DNA from: Glycomyces algeriensis
GTDB taxonomy: Bacteria; Actinomycetota; Actinomycetes; Mycobacteriales; Micromonosporaceae
Direction of reading: 5' to 3'
Assembly: GCF_027622855.1 (NCBI RefSeq)
Contig: NZ_JAPZVR010000003.1
Coordinates: 272,174 to 335,137 of the forward strand
DNA: 62,964 nt
Shown: piece by piece, positions 35,877 through 43,559 of the stretch
Layout of the letters: the number at the start of each line of letters is the position of its first letter
Numbering within the stretch: position 1 is the stretch's first letter
Position numbers and translations under genes: made by a program
Notes under the pieces: generated by a model
Seen by the model: the letters and a program-made list of their open reading frames with translations, nothing else
What the model was told of the DNA's origin: nothing
Database searches by the model: none

Positions 35877-36619
35877 GGCAGTTCGGTCAGTCCGGTCGCG
35901 GTGAGCATGTAGCCGGCGGCCAGGTCCGCCGGGTCGGTGCGGACGAGGCCCACCAGCGCCGATCCCGCCTGCTCCGGTGTCAGCGGGTCGCCGAGGCGCT
36001 TCAGGAAGGCGTCCTCGGTCTCGCCGTTCCGGGCGGCGTACGCGCGGATGCCGCGCCTGCCCACATCGCCGAACGGCGTGATCTTGGGCAGTACGGCGGT
36101 CACGGTGAGGCCGAGACCGGCCCGGTCCGACTCGTCCTGGGCGTACCCGGCGATGAACCGCTGGGCCGCCTTGGCCCCGGCGTAGCCGCCGCTGGCAGGC
36201 GACCCGCCGATGGCCGCGCCGCTGCTGACCACCACGATCCGGCCGGCGGGCGGCAGCGGCTGCAAGAGCGCCTCGCGCAGCCACGTGAACGCGATCTTGA
36301 CGTCGGCGTTCCAGTTGGCGGAGAACGTCTCCCAGGTCTGGTGCTGGAGCGGGCGCATCACCGGATTGGCACCCGCGACCAGGACGAGGACCTCGGGTTC
36401 GTACCGGTCCAGCAGCCGCCACGCGACCTCCGGATCGGCCGCGTCGGCCGTCTCGGCCCGGATCTGGCCGCTCGCGGCGGCCAGATCGTCGAGGTCCCTG
36501 CCGGTCCGGGCCACCGCGACCACCGAGGCCTTCGCGTCGGCGAACGCGAGCGCGATCCCGCGCCCGAGGCCCCGGCCGCCGCCCACGACGAGCACGGTCG
36601 TTCCATTGAGGTCAGTCAC
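35873..36619 (-). CDS. SDR family oxidoreductase
   Basis: A 248-residue SDR: GGGRGLGRG loop (about 13-21), a VAGANP in place of NNAG, and YAGAKAAQ Tyr/Lys (about 145-152). The GTG start at 36619 overlaps the upstream stop by eight bases. Second gene of the SDR operon. Substrate unknown; the Asn of NNAG is replaced, which may lower classical SDR activity. Confidence 0.83.
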   Translation of the reverse strand: MTDLNGTTVLVVGGGRGLGRGIALAFADAKASVVAVARTGRDLDDLAAASGQIRAETADAADPEVAWRLLDRYEPEVLVLVAGANPVMRPLQHQTWETFSANWNADVKIAFTWLREALLQPLPPAGRIVVVSSGAAIGGSPASGGYAGAKAAQRFIAGYAQDESDRAGLGLTVTAVLPKITPFGDVGRRGIRAYAARNGETEDAFLKRLGDPLTPEQAGSALVGLVRTDPADLAAGYMLTATGLTELP

Positions 36620-37334
36620 GGTCGCCGTCCGCCAGGTAGGTCGCCATGTGGCGTTCGAGCGCCTTGGTCGGCCCGCCGTCCCAGCCCGCGGTCGCGGACG
36701 CCGACAACGGGTCCGGGAAGAGTTCCTCCTCGCCCTTCTCCACGCCGTCGAAGACCCGGCGCGCGACCGCCTCCGGCGCGGCCTTCGGGATGTCGAAGCC
36801 GCGGGTCATGTCGGTGTCCGTGGGGCCGAGCAGCACGGCGTGCACGCCGATGCCGTCGCCTGCCGTGAGCATCCGCAGCGACTGGGTCATCGAGAACGCC
36901 GCCGCCTTCGACATCGAGTACGTCGGCTGGAGCGGCATCGCCGCCACCCCCGACAGCGAGAGGATGTTGACGATCCGGCCGCGGGAACTTCGGAGCGCCG
37001 GCAGGAACGCCTGCGTCACCGCAAAGGGGCCGAAGCAGTTGACGGCGAAGTGCCGTTCGAGCGCGTCCCTGTCGTCGAGCGCGTCCGGGAGCGCGATCCC
37101 GGCATTGTTGACGAGGACGTCGAGTGCGCCGATCTCCTCGGCGGCCGCCCGGATATCGTCGGGGTCGGTCACGTCGAGCCGGATCGGCGCGACCCGCCCG
37201 TCCGGGTGGGCCAGCGGGCCGCGGGTCCCCGCGTACACGCGCTTCGCGCCCCGGTCCAGGGCCTCGGCGACCAGCGCCTTCCCCACACCGCGATTGGCTC
37301 CTGTGATGAGAACGGTCTTGTCCGCGAATGTCAT
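36612..37334 (-). CDS. SDR family oxidoreductase (cyclopentanol-dehydrogenase-like)
   Basis: A 240-residue classical SDR: GANRGVGKA (about 12-20), NNAGIALP (about 76-83) and YSMSKAAA (about 142-149). Catalytic Ser lies in ILSLSG. GGAGGAACC precedes ATG 37334. First gene of a coupled run SDR, SDR, SDR remnant on the minus strand, divergent from the ECF sigma factor, whose promoter region it shares. Confidence 0.87.
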   Translation of the reverse strand: MTFADKTVLITGANRGVGKALVAEALDRGAKRVYAGTRGPLAHPDGRVAPIRLDVTDPDDIRAAAEEIGALDVLVNNAGIALPDALDDRDALERHFAVNCFGPFAVTQAFLPALRSSRGRIVNILSLSGVAAMPLQPTYSMSKAAAFSMTQSLRMLTAGDGIGVHAVLLGPTDTDMTRGFDIPKAAPEAVARRVFDGVEKGEEELFPDPLSASATAGWDGGPTKALERHMATYLADGDRD

Positions 37335-37506
37335 GGTTCCTCCGAGAATCGGTACGCGGTCCGAAGGACCGGTTGTCGCCTTGAGTGGCTTCGAAGGGGT
37401 AGGCACCGCGGACGCGCCGGATTGGTCGGTCCCGAAGCGACCATTTCGCGGCCCGGCCGGTGTCAGCACATGAATGAGGACCTTCAATCCGGAGCGGAGT
37501 GACGAG

Positions 37507-38511
37507 ATGACTGCGACCGAACTGCTCACCGAGGCGCGAGCGGGCGACGGCGAGGCGTTCAGGCGCTTGACCGAGCCGTACCGGCGCGAACTCCAGGTCC
37601 ACTGCTACCGAATGCTCGGTTCGGTGCAGGACGCCGAGGACGCACTGCAGGACACGCTCCTCGACGCCTGGCGCGGCCTCGGCGGGTTCGCGGGCCGCTC
37701 GTCGATCCGGACCTGGCTCTACCGGGTCGCCACCAACCGGTGCCTCAACGCGCTGCGCTCGACGCGCCGCCGTCCGGCGCGGGCTTGGGGCAACCCCGGC
37801 GTCCAACCGCCGGAACCGACCCGGATCGGCGAGGTCACCTGGCTCGAGCCCTACCCGGACGCGCCGCTCGAAGGCGCGCTCACCGTCGTGCCGGGCCCCG
37901 AGGCCCGCTACGAGCAGACCGAGGCGATCTCGCTCGCGTTCACGACAGCGGTGCAGCTGCTGCCCGCCCGCCAGCGCGCCGTGCTCATCCTGCGCGACGT
38001 GCTCGGCTACCGCGCCGACGAGGTGGCCGACATGCTCGACTCGACCACCGAATCCGTCCACAGTGCCCTCAAGCGGGCCCGCGCTGGACTCGAACGGCGG
38101 CTGCCGGACGGCCACGAACCGGCCCCCGCGCCCGGCTCGGCCGCCGAGCAGGCCCTCATCGACAAGTTCGTCCGCGCTTACGCCGCAGGCGATGTCGACG
38201 GTCTGGTCGCGCTCTTCGCCGAGGACGTCCGCGTCTCCATGCCGCCGATCCCGCTCGAATACGAGGGCCGCGAGGTCGCCGCCGGCTTCTTCGCCGCGAT
38301 CATGGGCGAGGGCTGGTCGCTCGCCCTCGTTCCCACCCGCGCCAACGGCCAGCCGGCGTTCGCCGCGTACCTCGACCCGGCCCCCGGAAGACCGCGCCTG
38401 GCCGCCGGCCTCACCGTCGTCACCCTCGCCGGCGACCGCATCAGCGCCCTCGTCAGGTTCGACAGCGGCGTACTCCCACGATTCGCCCTGCCCCGATCAC
38501 TCCCCCGCTGA
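37507..38511 (+). CDS. ECF sigma factor with SnoaL-like C-terminal domain (SigG/ECF56-like)
   Basis: A 334-residue group IV sigma factor. Region 2 (FRRLTEPYRRELQVHCYRML, about 19-38, with DAEDALQDTLLDAW) and region 4 (LPARQRAVLILRDVLGYRAD, about 154-173, then EVADMLDSTTESVHSALKRAR) are followed by a 115-residue SnoaL/NTF2 domain that starts around FVRAYAAGDVDGLVALFAED and replaces an anti-sigma factor in this group. It could direct the divergent SDR operon or a wider regulon under stress. ATG 37507 lies near GGAG-rich sequence. Confidence 0.88.
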   Translation: MTATELLTEARAGDGEAFRRLTEPYRRELQVHCYRMLGSVQDAEDALQDTLLDAWRGLGGFAGRSSIRTWLYRVATNRCLNALRSTRRRPARAWGNPGVQPPEPTRIGEVTWLEPYPDAPLEGALTVVPGPEARYEQTEAISLAFTTAVQLLPARQRAVLILRDVLGYRADEVADMLDSTTESVHSALKRARAGLERRLPDGHEPAPAPGSAAEQALIDKFVRAYAAGDVDGLVALFAEDVRVSMPPIPLEYEGREVAAGFFAAIMGEGWSLALVPTRANGQPAFAAYLDPAPGRPRLAAGLTVVTLAGDRISALVRFDSGVLPRFALPRSLPR

Positions 38512-38552
38512 CGAGCCGGATTGCGCTCCACGGCTTCCGGGCCGTGGAGCCC

Positions 38553-38581
38553 TTGCGTTTCACGCTTCGGGGCAGAACAAT
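38553..38581 (+). promoter_or_regulatory. promoter of a leaderless transcript
   Basis: TTGCGT (38553-38558) and AACAAT (38576-38581) are 17 bases apart, and AACAAT ends six bases before ATG 38588. The clearest leaderless promoter in the window. Confidence 0.6.
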
Positions 38582-38587
38582 CGAAAC

Positions 38588-39289
38588 ATGGACGATCCGC
38601 TTCTGGTTCTGGTGCACAGCCCGCTCACCGGCGCGCAGGCCTGGGGGCCCGCCGCCGAAGCGCTGCGGTCGCTGGGGCACGTGGTCGCGACCCTCGACCT
38701 CGGACCGGCCTTCGCCGGTGACGGCCCGTACTTCCCGGCCGCGGCCGCACTCGCCGCCGCGGGCCTGCGCGAGTACGCGATGCACGAGTCGGCCGTCCTC
38801 ATCGCCCACAGCGGCGCCGGAGCACTGCTCCCGGCCATCGCCGAGGCGGTGCCCCGCACCGCGGCCGCCGTGTTCGTCGACGCCCTGCTGCCCCATCCCG
38901 GGCAGTCCTGGTTCGATTCCGCCCCGAAGGAACTGGGCGACCACCTGCGCCAGGTGGCCGCGGGCGGGCGGCTGCCGAAGTGGAGCGACTGGTTCCCGCC
39001 CGAGGCGATCGAGGAGCTCCTCCCCGACGTCGACCAGCGCGAGGCGTTCACCGCGGCCCTGCCGCGGATTCCGTTGGCGTACTTCGAGGAGACGGCCCCG
39101 CACGCCCCGGCGTGGCCGCCCGGCCCGTGCGCGTACCTGCGCCTGAGCGAGGCCTACCGCGCCCAGGCCGCCGAGGCCGTCGCGAAAGGCTGGCCCGTCA
39201 CCGAACTCCCCGCCGACCACCTGGCGATCTACACGCAGCCGGAGCAGACCGTCCGCATCCTGAGCGCCCTGCTGCGCGAGCTGGTCTGA
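38588..39289 (+). CDS. alpha/beta hydrolase fold protein
   Basis: A 233-residue alpha/beta hydrolase. LIAHSGAGALLP (about 72-83) carries the nucleophile Ser, FVDALLP the acid and ELPADHLAIYTQ (about 207-218) the His. The oxyanion region VLVHSPLTG is near the N-terminus. The esterase or related reaction is unassigned. The transcript appears leaderless (TTGCGT-N17-AACAAT-N6-ATG). Confidence 0.85.
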   Translation: MDDPLLVLVHSPLTGAQAWGPAAEALRSLGHVVATLDLGPAFAGDGPYFPAAAALAAAGLREYAMHESAVLIAHSGAGALLPAIAEAVPRTAAAVFVDALLPHPGQSWFDSAPKELGDHLRQVAAGGRLPKWSDWFPPEAIEELLPDVDQREAFTAALPRIPLAYFEETAPHAPAWPPGPCAYLRLSEAYRAQAAEAVAKGWPVTELPADHLAIYTQPEQTVRILSALLRELV

Positions 39290-39365
39290 GAGCGAGCGTC
39301 AGAACGCGTGACCTCGAAGGTGACGGTCACCCGCGCGGCCGCAGGAGGATCCGGGGCAGCTGCAT

Positions 39366-39812
39366 CTAGCGCAGGTCTGACACCAGGCGGAACCGTTGCA
39401 GCACTGTCAAGGTCGCGTCATCGACGGTGAACTCCGGATCGTCCAGCGCCTCCCGCATCTCCTCGCTGTGCCAGAACGACTCGTGGTTCGCGCGCCATGC
39501 GGCGATGCTGCGGTCGCCTTCGCCCTCATCGATCACGTGCTCGAGGTCGACCGCCGAGAGCGGCACGACCCGCACCTCGGTGGTCTCGATGACCGCGACG
39601 GGCCGTTCGTCGGAGTCGACGACGACCGCGCGCTCGCCCACCTTGGGCAGGGCCTCGCCCTCGTGCTCGTAGTCGACCACCAGACCGGTGGTGGAGGTCT
39701 TGGCCCCGGTGAGAATCGCCGCCACCAACTGGTCCCGCAGCGGGCCGGGAAACGCGAACTCGGACTTCGGCAACGCAGCGATCTCGGCGGGGGTGGGAAC
39801 GCTCGTAGACAT
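39366..39812 (-). CDS. ASCH domain protein
   Basis: A 148-residue ASCH-fold protein: residues 20-80 include FPGPLRDQLVAAILTGAKTSTTGL, and WRANHESFWH (about 102-111) is a family motif. ASCH proteins are RNA-binding or have N4-acetylcytidine amidohydrolase activity. TACCGT ends seven bases before ATG 39812, so it is probably leaderless. Its promoter region adjoins the efe operon. Confidence 0.85.
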   Translation of the reverse strand: MSTSVPTPAEIAALPKSEFAFPGPLRDQLVAAILTGAKTSTTGLVVDYEHEGEALPKVGERAVVVDSDERPVAVIETTEVRVVPLSAVDLEHVIDEGEGDRSIAAWRANHESFWHSEEMREALDDPEFTVDDATLTVLQRFRLVSDLR

Positions 39813-39981
39813 GCGCCCCACGGTAACCCCGCCGAGCGAACCGCATGGAAGAGGCCCGGCCGGCAGTGCCTCCGGGTCCCGCCTGTGCCGGTCGTCGGTC
39901 GAATACTACGACCGTGCCGATTCCGGTGCCAGCGGCTGCATCACCGGACCCCAGTCAGTATCCGGACGGCTACCAGGCGAT

Positions 39982-40011
39982 TTGTAAGGTCGGCCTAATC
40001 TGGTTTAGCAT
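39982..40011 (+). promoter_or_regulatory. efe promoter with DtxR/IdeR-like iron box
   Basis: TTGTAA (39982-39987) and TAGCAT (40006-40011) are spaced by 18 bases. A box at 39985-40003 (TAAGGTCGGCCTAATCTGG) matches 13 of 19 positions of the DtxR/IdeR consensus TTAGGTTAGSCTAACCTAA. It covers the spacer, where Fe2+-DtxR would block RNA polymerase. Confidence 0.5.
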
Positions 40012-40042
40012 CGCCTTACCACCCCTTGCCCCTAGGAGCCCC

Positions 40043-40894
40043 ATGTTCGCGACATTCCTCGTCGGCCTGCGCGAAGGCCTTGAGGCCGCGCTGGTCGTGA
40101 GCATCCTCGTGGCGTACCTGGTGAAGTCCGATCAGCGCCGCTACCTGCCGCACGTGTGGATCGGCGCGGCCGCGGCCGTGCTCATCTCCATCGGCGCGGG
40201 GGCAGCGCTCAACTACGGCAGCGCCTACCTGTCCCTGGCCGGACAGGAGCGGTTCGAGGCGATCACCTCGCTGCTGGCCGTCGCGTTCGTGACCTGGATG
40301 ATCTTCTGGATGCGCGTGGCCGCCAGGAAGATCGGCGGCGACCTGCGCGATCGGCTCACCGGTGCGATCGCCATCGGACCGATCGCGGTCACGGCCATCG
40401 CCTTCCTCGCCGTCATCCGCGAAGGGCTCGAGACCGCGCTCATCCTCTACGCCATGATCGACTTCGCCGAGAACCCGGCGGCGTCGCTCGGTGCCGCCGG
40501 CGGAGGCATCGCCGCGGCCGCCGCCATCGGGGTCGGCCTGTACCACGGTGCCGTGCGCGTCAACCTCACCCGGTTCTTCACGTGGACCGGCGCCCTGCTC
40601 ATCCTCGTGGCCGCGGGCATGCTCAAGTACGCCGTCCACGACTTCCAAGAGGCCGGCGACCTGCCCGGCCTGAACACGATCGCGTTCGACATCTCGGCCA
40701 CGCTCACCCCCGGCACCTGGTACGCCGAGCTGCTCACCGGCATGTTCAACCTGACCGCCGCCCCGACCATGCTCGAATGCGCCGCCTGGGCGGCCTACGT
40801 CGTGCCCGTGCTCGTCCTGTTCCTGCTGCCCCGCAGGCAGTCCCGCCCCCAGTCGGCGTCCCGGTCCGAACCGGCCCCCGCCGAAATCCAATGA
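40043..40894 (+). CDS. efeU: high-affinity iron permease EfeU (FTR1 family)
   Basis: A 283-residue membrane protein with seven hydrophobic segments and two REGLE ferric-iron motifs (LREGLEAAL about 8-16; IREGLETAL about 122-130), diagnostic of FTR1/EfeU. It imports iron across the cytoplasmic membrane. TAGGAG sits six bases before ATG 40043. First of three genes efeU-efeO-efeB. The stop overlaps an ATG (40891) but the EfeO start at 40903 has the better ribosome site. Confidence 0.93.
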   Translation: MFATFLVGLREGLEAALVVSILVAYLVKSDQRRYLPHVWIGAAAAVLISIGAGAALNYGSAYLSLAGQERFEAITSLLAVAFVTWMIFWMRVAARKIGGDLRDRLTGAIAIGPIAVTAIAFLAVIREGLETALILYAMIDFAENPAASLGAAGGGIAAAAAIGVGLYHGAVRVNLTRFFTWTGALLILVAAGMLKYAVHDFQEAGDLPGLNTIAFDISATLTPGTWYAELLTGMFNLTAAPTMLECAAWAAYVVPVLVLFLLPRRQSRPQSASRSEPAPAEIQ

Positions 40895-40902
40895 GGAGAA
40901 CC

Positions 40903-42027
40903 ATGCGCCACCTCGCCCCTGCCGCCGCGGCGGCAGCCGCGCTCGCCCTGCTCGCCGCCTGCTCGGAGAAGCCCGCCGAGTCGGACGACGGCGCGATCGG
41001 TGTCCTCGCCACCGACGACGCCTGCGAAGTCGCCGTCAGTGAAGCCGAAGCCGGGACCGTGACGTTCACGATCAAGAACGAGGGCACCAAGGTCAACGAG
41101 TTCTACGTGTACGCCGAGGGCAACCGCGTCATGGGCGAGGTCGAGAACATCACGCCGGGCCTGACGCGCGAGCTCATCGTCGAGCTGCCCGCCGACGCTT
41201 ATGAGACCGCGTGCAAGCCCGGCATGATCGGCGACGGCATCCGCGCCGACTTCACCGTCACCGGTGAGGCCGCCAGCCTCTCCGAGGACCAGGCGCTCCA
41301 AGACGCCGTCGACTCCTACAAGCGGTACGTGGAAAGCCAATCGGCGGGCCTGGTCGAGCAGACCGAGCTGTTCGCCGAGGCCGTCCGCGCCGGCGACATC
41401 GAAGGCGCCAAGGCCCTGTTCCCCGTCGCCCGCACCTACTGGGAGCGGATCGAGCCGGTCGCCGAGATCTTCGGCGACCTCGACCCGCGCATCGACGCCC
41501 GCGAGGACGACTACCCCGAAGGCCCGACGGACCCGGCCTTCACCGGGTTCCACAAACTCGAGTACGACCTGTGGATCACCGGCGACCTCAGCGAGTCGGG
41601 ACCGATCGCCGACCAGCTCGTCGCCGACGTCAACGAGATCGTCGCGCTCGCCGCGGCCGAGGAGCTGTCCCCGCTCCAGCTCGCCAACGGCGCCAAGGCC
41701 CTCCTCGACGAGATCGCCTCGTTCAAGATCACCGGGGAGGAGGACCGCTACTCCCACACCGACCTGTGGGACTTCGCCGCGAACCTCGAAGGCTCAGAAG
41801 GCGCCATCGCTTCGATGCGCCCGGTCCTCGATGAGCGCGACCCCGACCTCGTGGCCGCCCTCGACGAGGAGTTCGCGAACGCCTGGGCCGCATTGGAACA
41901 GCACCGCGAGGGCGACGGCTGGCGCCTCCACGACGAGCTGACCCCTGAAGAGCTGCAAGAGCTCTCCGACGCCATCAACGCGCTCGGCGAGCAGGTCAGC
42001 AAGGTCGCCGCAGTGGTCGCCGAATAG
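40903..42027 (+). CDS. efeO: iron-uptake lipoprotein EfeO
   Basis: A 374-residue lipoprotein. The lipobox LAAC puts the acylated Cys at residue 20. An N-terminal cupredoxin-like EfeO_Cup domain (about 30-120) is followed by an M75 peptidase-like domain with GFHKLEYDLW (about 207-216), the HxxE metal motif. It delivers iron to EfeU. ATG 40903 is two bases after GGAGAA. Co-transcribed with efeU and efeB. Confidence 0.92.
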   Translation: MRHLAPAAAAAAALALLAACSEKPAESDDGAIGVLATDDACEVAVSEAEAGTVTFTIKNEGTKVNEFYVYAEGNRVMGEVENITPGLTRELIVELPADAYETACKPGMIGDGIRADFTVTGEAASLSEDQALQDAVDSYKRYVESQSAGLVEQTELFAEAVRAGDIEGAKALFPVARTYWERIEPVAEIFGDLDPRIDAREDDYPEGPTDPAFTGFHKLEYDLWITGDLSESGPIADQLVADVNEIVALAAAEELSPLQLANGAKALLDEIASFKITGEEDRYSHTDLWDFAANLEGSEGAIASMRPVLDERDPDLVAALDEEFANAWAALEQHREGDGWRLHDELTPEELQELSDAINALGEQVSKVAAVVAE

Positions 42028-42055
42028 CGGCCCGGGGCGCAGGAGGAGTGATCAG

Positions 42056-43309
42056 GTGAAGCGACGCAACGCCATCGGGCTCGGCACCGCAGGCATCGCC
42101 GCGGCGGGAGCCGGATTCGCCGCAGGCAGATTCTGGCCGGCCACGTCCGAAGCGGCCGCACTGGACCCGAACGCCGAGGCGATCGCGTTCTACGGGGCCC
42201 ACCAGGCCGGGATCCTCACGCCCGCACAGGACCGGCTCCACTTCGCGGCCTTCGAGGTCATCACCGCCGACCGCGACGAGCTCATCGCACTCCTCCAGGC
42301 ATGGACGGTCGCCGCCGCGCGCATGTGCGGCGGCGACTACGCCGGGCCCGGCGGCGCCGCGGGCGGCGACTACTACGCGCCGCCGGACGACACCGGTGAG
42401 GCCCAAGGGCTCCCGGCCTCCGGCCTGACGCTCACCATCGGGTTCGGTCCGACCCTGTTCACCGACGCCGACGGCGTCGACCGGTTCGGCATCGCCGACC
42501 GCCTCCCCGAGGCGCTGCGGGAGCTCCCGCCGTTCGCGCTGGACGCCCTCGACCCCGCCGTCTCCGGCGGGGACCTGTGCGTCCAAGCCTGCGCGAACGA
42601 CCCGCAGGTGGCCGTGCACGCCATCCGCAACCTGGCCAGGATCGGGTTCGGCACGGTCAGCCAGCGCTGGTCCCAGCTCGGCTTCGGCCGCACCTCCTCG
42701 ACCTCCACCGCGCAGTCCACGCCGCGCAACCTCATGGGTTTCAAAGACGGCACCGCCAACCTCAAAGCCGAGGACGGGGACCTGCTCGAGAAGCACCTGT
42801 GGGTCGGCGCCGACGATGGCGCCGACTGGCTGACCGGAGGCTCGTACCTGGTCACCCGCCGCATCCGCATGCGGGTCGAGACCTGGGACCGCACCACCCT
42901 GGCCGAGCAGGAGGAGATCTTCGGCCGCGACAAGTCCGAGGGCGCGCCGCTCGGCGCCACCGGCGAGTTCGACGAACCCGACTTCGAAGCCGAGGCCGAC
43001 GGCGTGCCGGTCATCGCCGCCAAGGCCCACATCCGCCTGGCCCATCCCACGATGAACGGCGACGCCCGCATGCTCCGGCGCGGCTACTCCTTTGTGGATG
43101 GCAGCGACAACCTCGGCCGCCTCGACGCGGGCCTGTTCTTCATCGCCTACCAGCGGGACCCGGAGGCCGGGTTCATCCCCGTGCAACGCAGCCTCTCCGA
43201 GAACGACGTCCTCAACGAGTACATCGAGCACACCTCCTCGGCGATCTTCGCCTGCCCGCCGGGCGTCCGCGATGAGGACGACTGGTGGGGCCGGGCCCTC
43301 TTCACCTGA
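42056..43309 (+). CDS. efeB: EfeB, Tat-exported Dyp-type haem peroxidase
   Basis: A 417-residue deferrochelatase/peroxidase. The N-terminus carries twin arginines (MKRRNAIGLGTAG) for Tat export. GFKDGTAN (about 225-232) is the DyP GxxDG motif with distal Asp, and HIRLAHP (about 325-331) supplies the proximal His region. It oxidises ferrous iron or removes iron from haem, feeding EfeO/EfeU. GTG 42056 follows AGGAGGAG. Third gene of the operon. Confidence 0.92.
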   Translation: MKRRNAIGLGTAGIAAAGAGFAAGRFWPATSEAAALDPNAEAIAFYGAHQAGILTPAQDRLHFAAFEVITADRDELIALLQAWTVAAARMCGGDYAGPGGAAGGDYYAPPDDTGEAQGLPASGLTLTIGFGPTLFTDADGVDRFGIADRLPEALRELPPFALDALDPAVSGGDLCVQACANDPQVAVHAIRNLARIGFGTVSQRWSQLGFGRTSSTSTAQSTPRNLMGFKDGTANLKAEDGDLLEKHLWVGADDGADWLTGGSYLVTRRIRMRVETWDRTTLAEQEEIFGRDKSEGAPLGATGEFDEPDFEAEADGVPVIAAKAHIRLAHPTMNGDARMLRRGYSFVDGSDNLGRLDAGLFFIAYQRDPEAGFIPVQRSLSENDVLNEYIEHTSSAIFACPPGVRDEDDWWGRALFT

Positions 43310-43500
43310 CCGGATTGAGCGCACGCTCGGACCTCCGGCGATCGGCACGATCGAAGGGCTGGTGCTGAGCGGCGCCCGACACGACGTGATCGAGCGCTTC
43401 GCCCGCTCAGAGGAGTGACGAGCGCATCCGCGAGGTCCAGGACGGCAAGGAACCCCTTGCCGACCACTACGCGCGACGCCGCCGACTCGGCGATATGACA
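43310..43500 (+). pseudogene. possible gene remnant
   Basis: Two short coding-looking pieces in adjacent frames (a segment ending GARHDVIERFARSEE, then DERIREVQDGKEPLADHYAR) would join by a single-base shift near 43415. No start codon with ribosome site is seen. It may be the tail of a lost gene. Family not recognised. Confidence 0.3.
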
Positions 43501-43540
43501 CGGCGAAGGGGCGGGACCTCGCGGTTCCGCCCCTTCGCCG
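43501..43540. terminator. 18-pair hairpin between convergent efeB and GH30 genes
   Basis: Arms 43501-43518 and 43523-43540 pair fully (one G-U) over a four-base loop. Suitable to end transcription from both sides. Confidence 0.7.
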
Positions 43541-43559
43541 CTCGACAGGGCGCCGTTGC

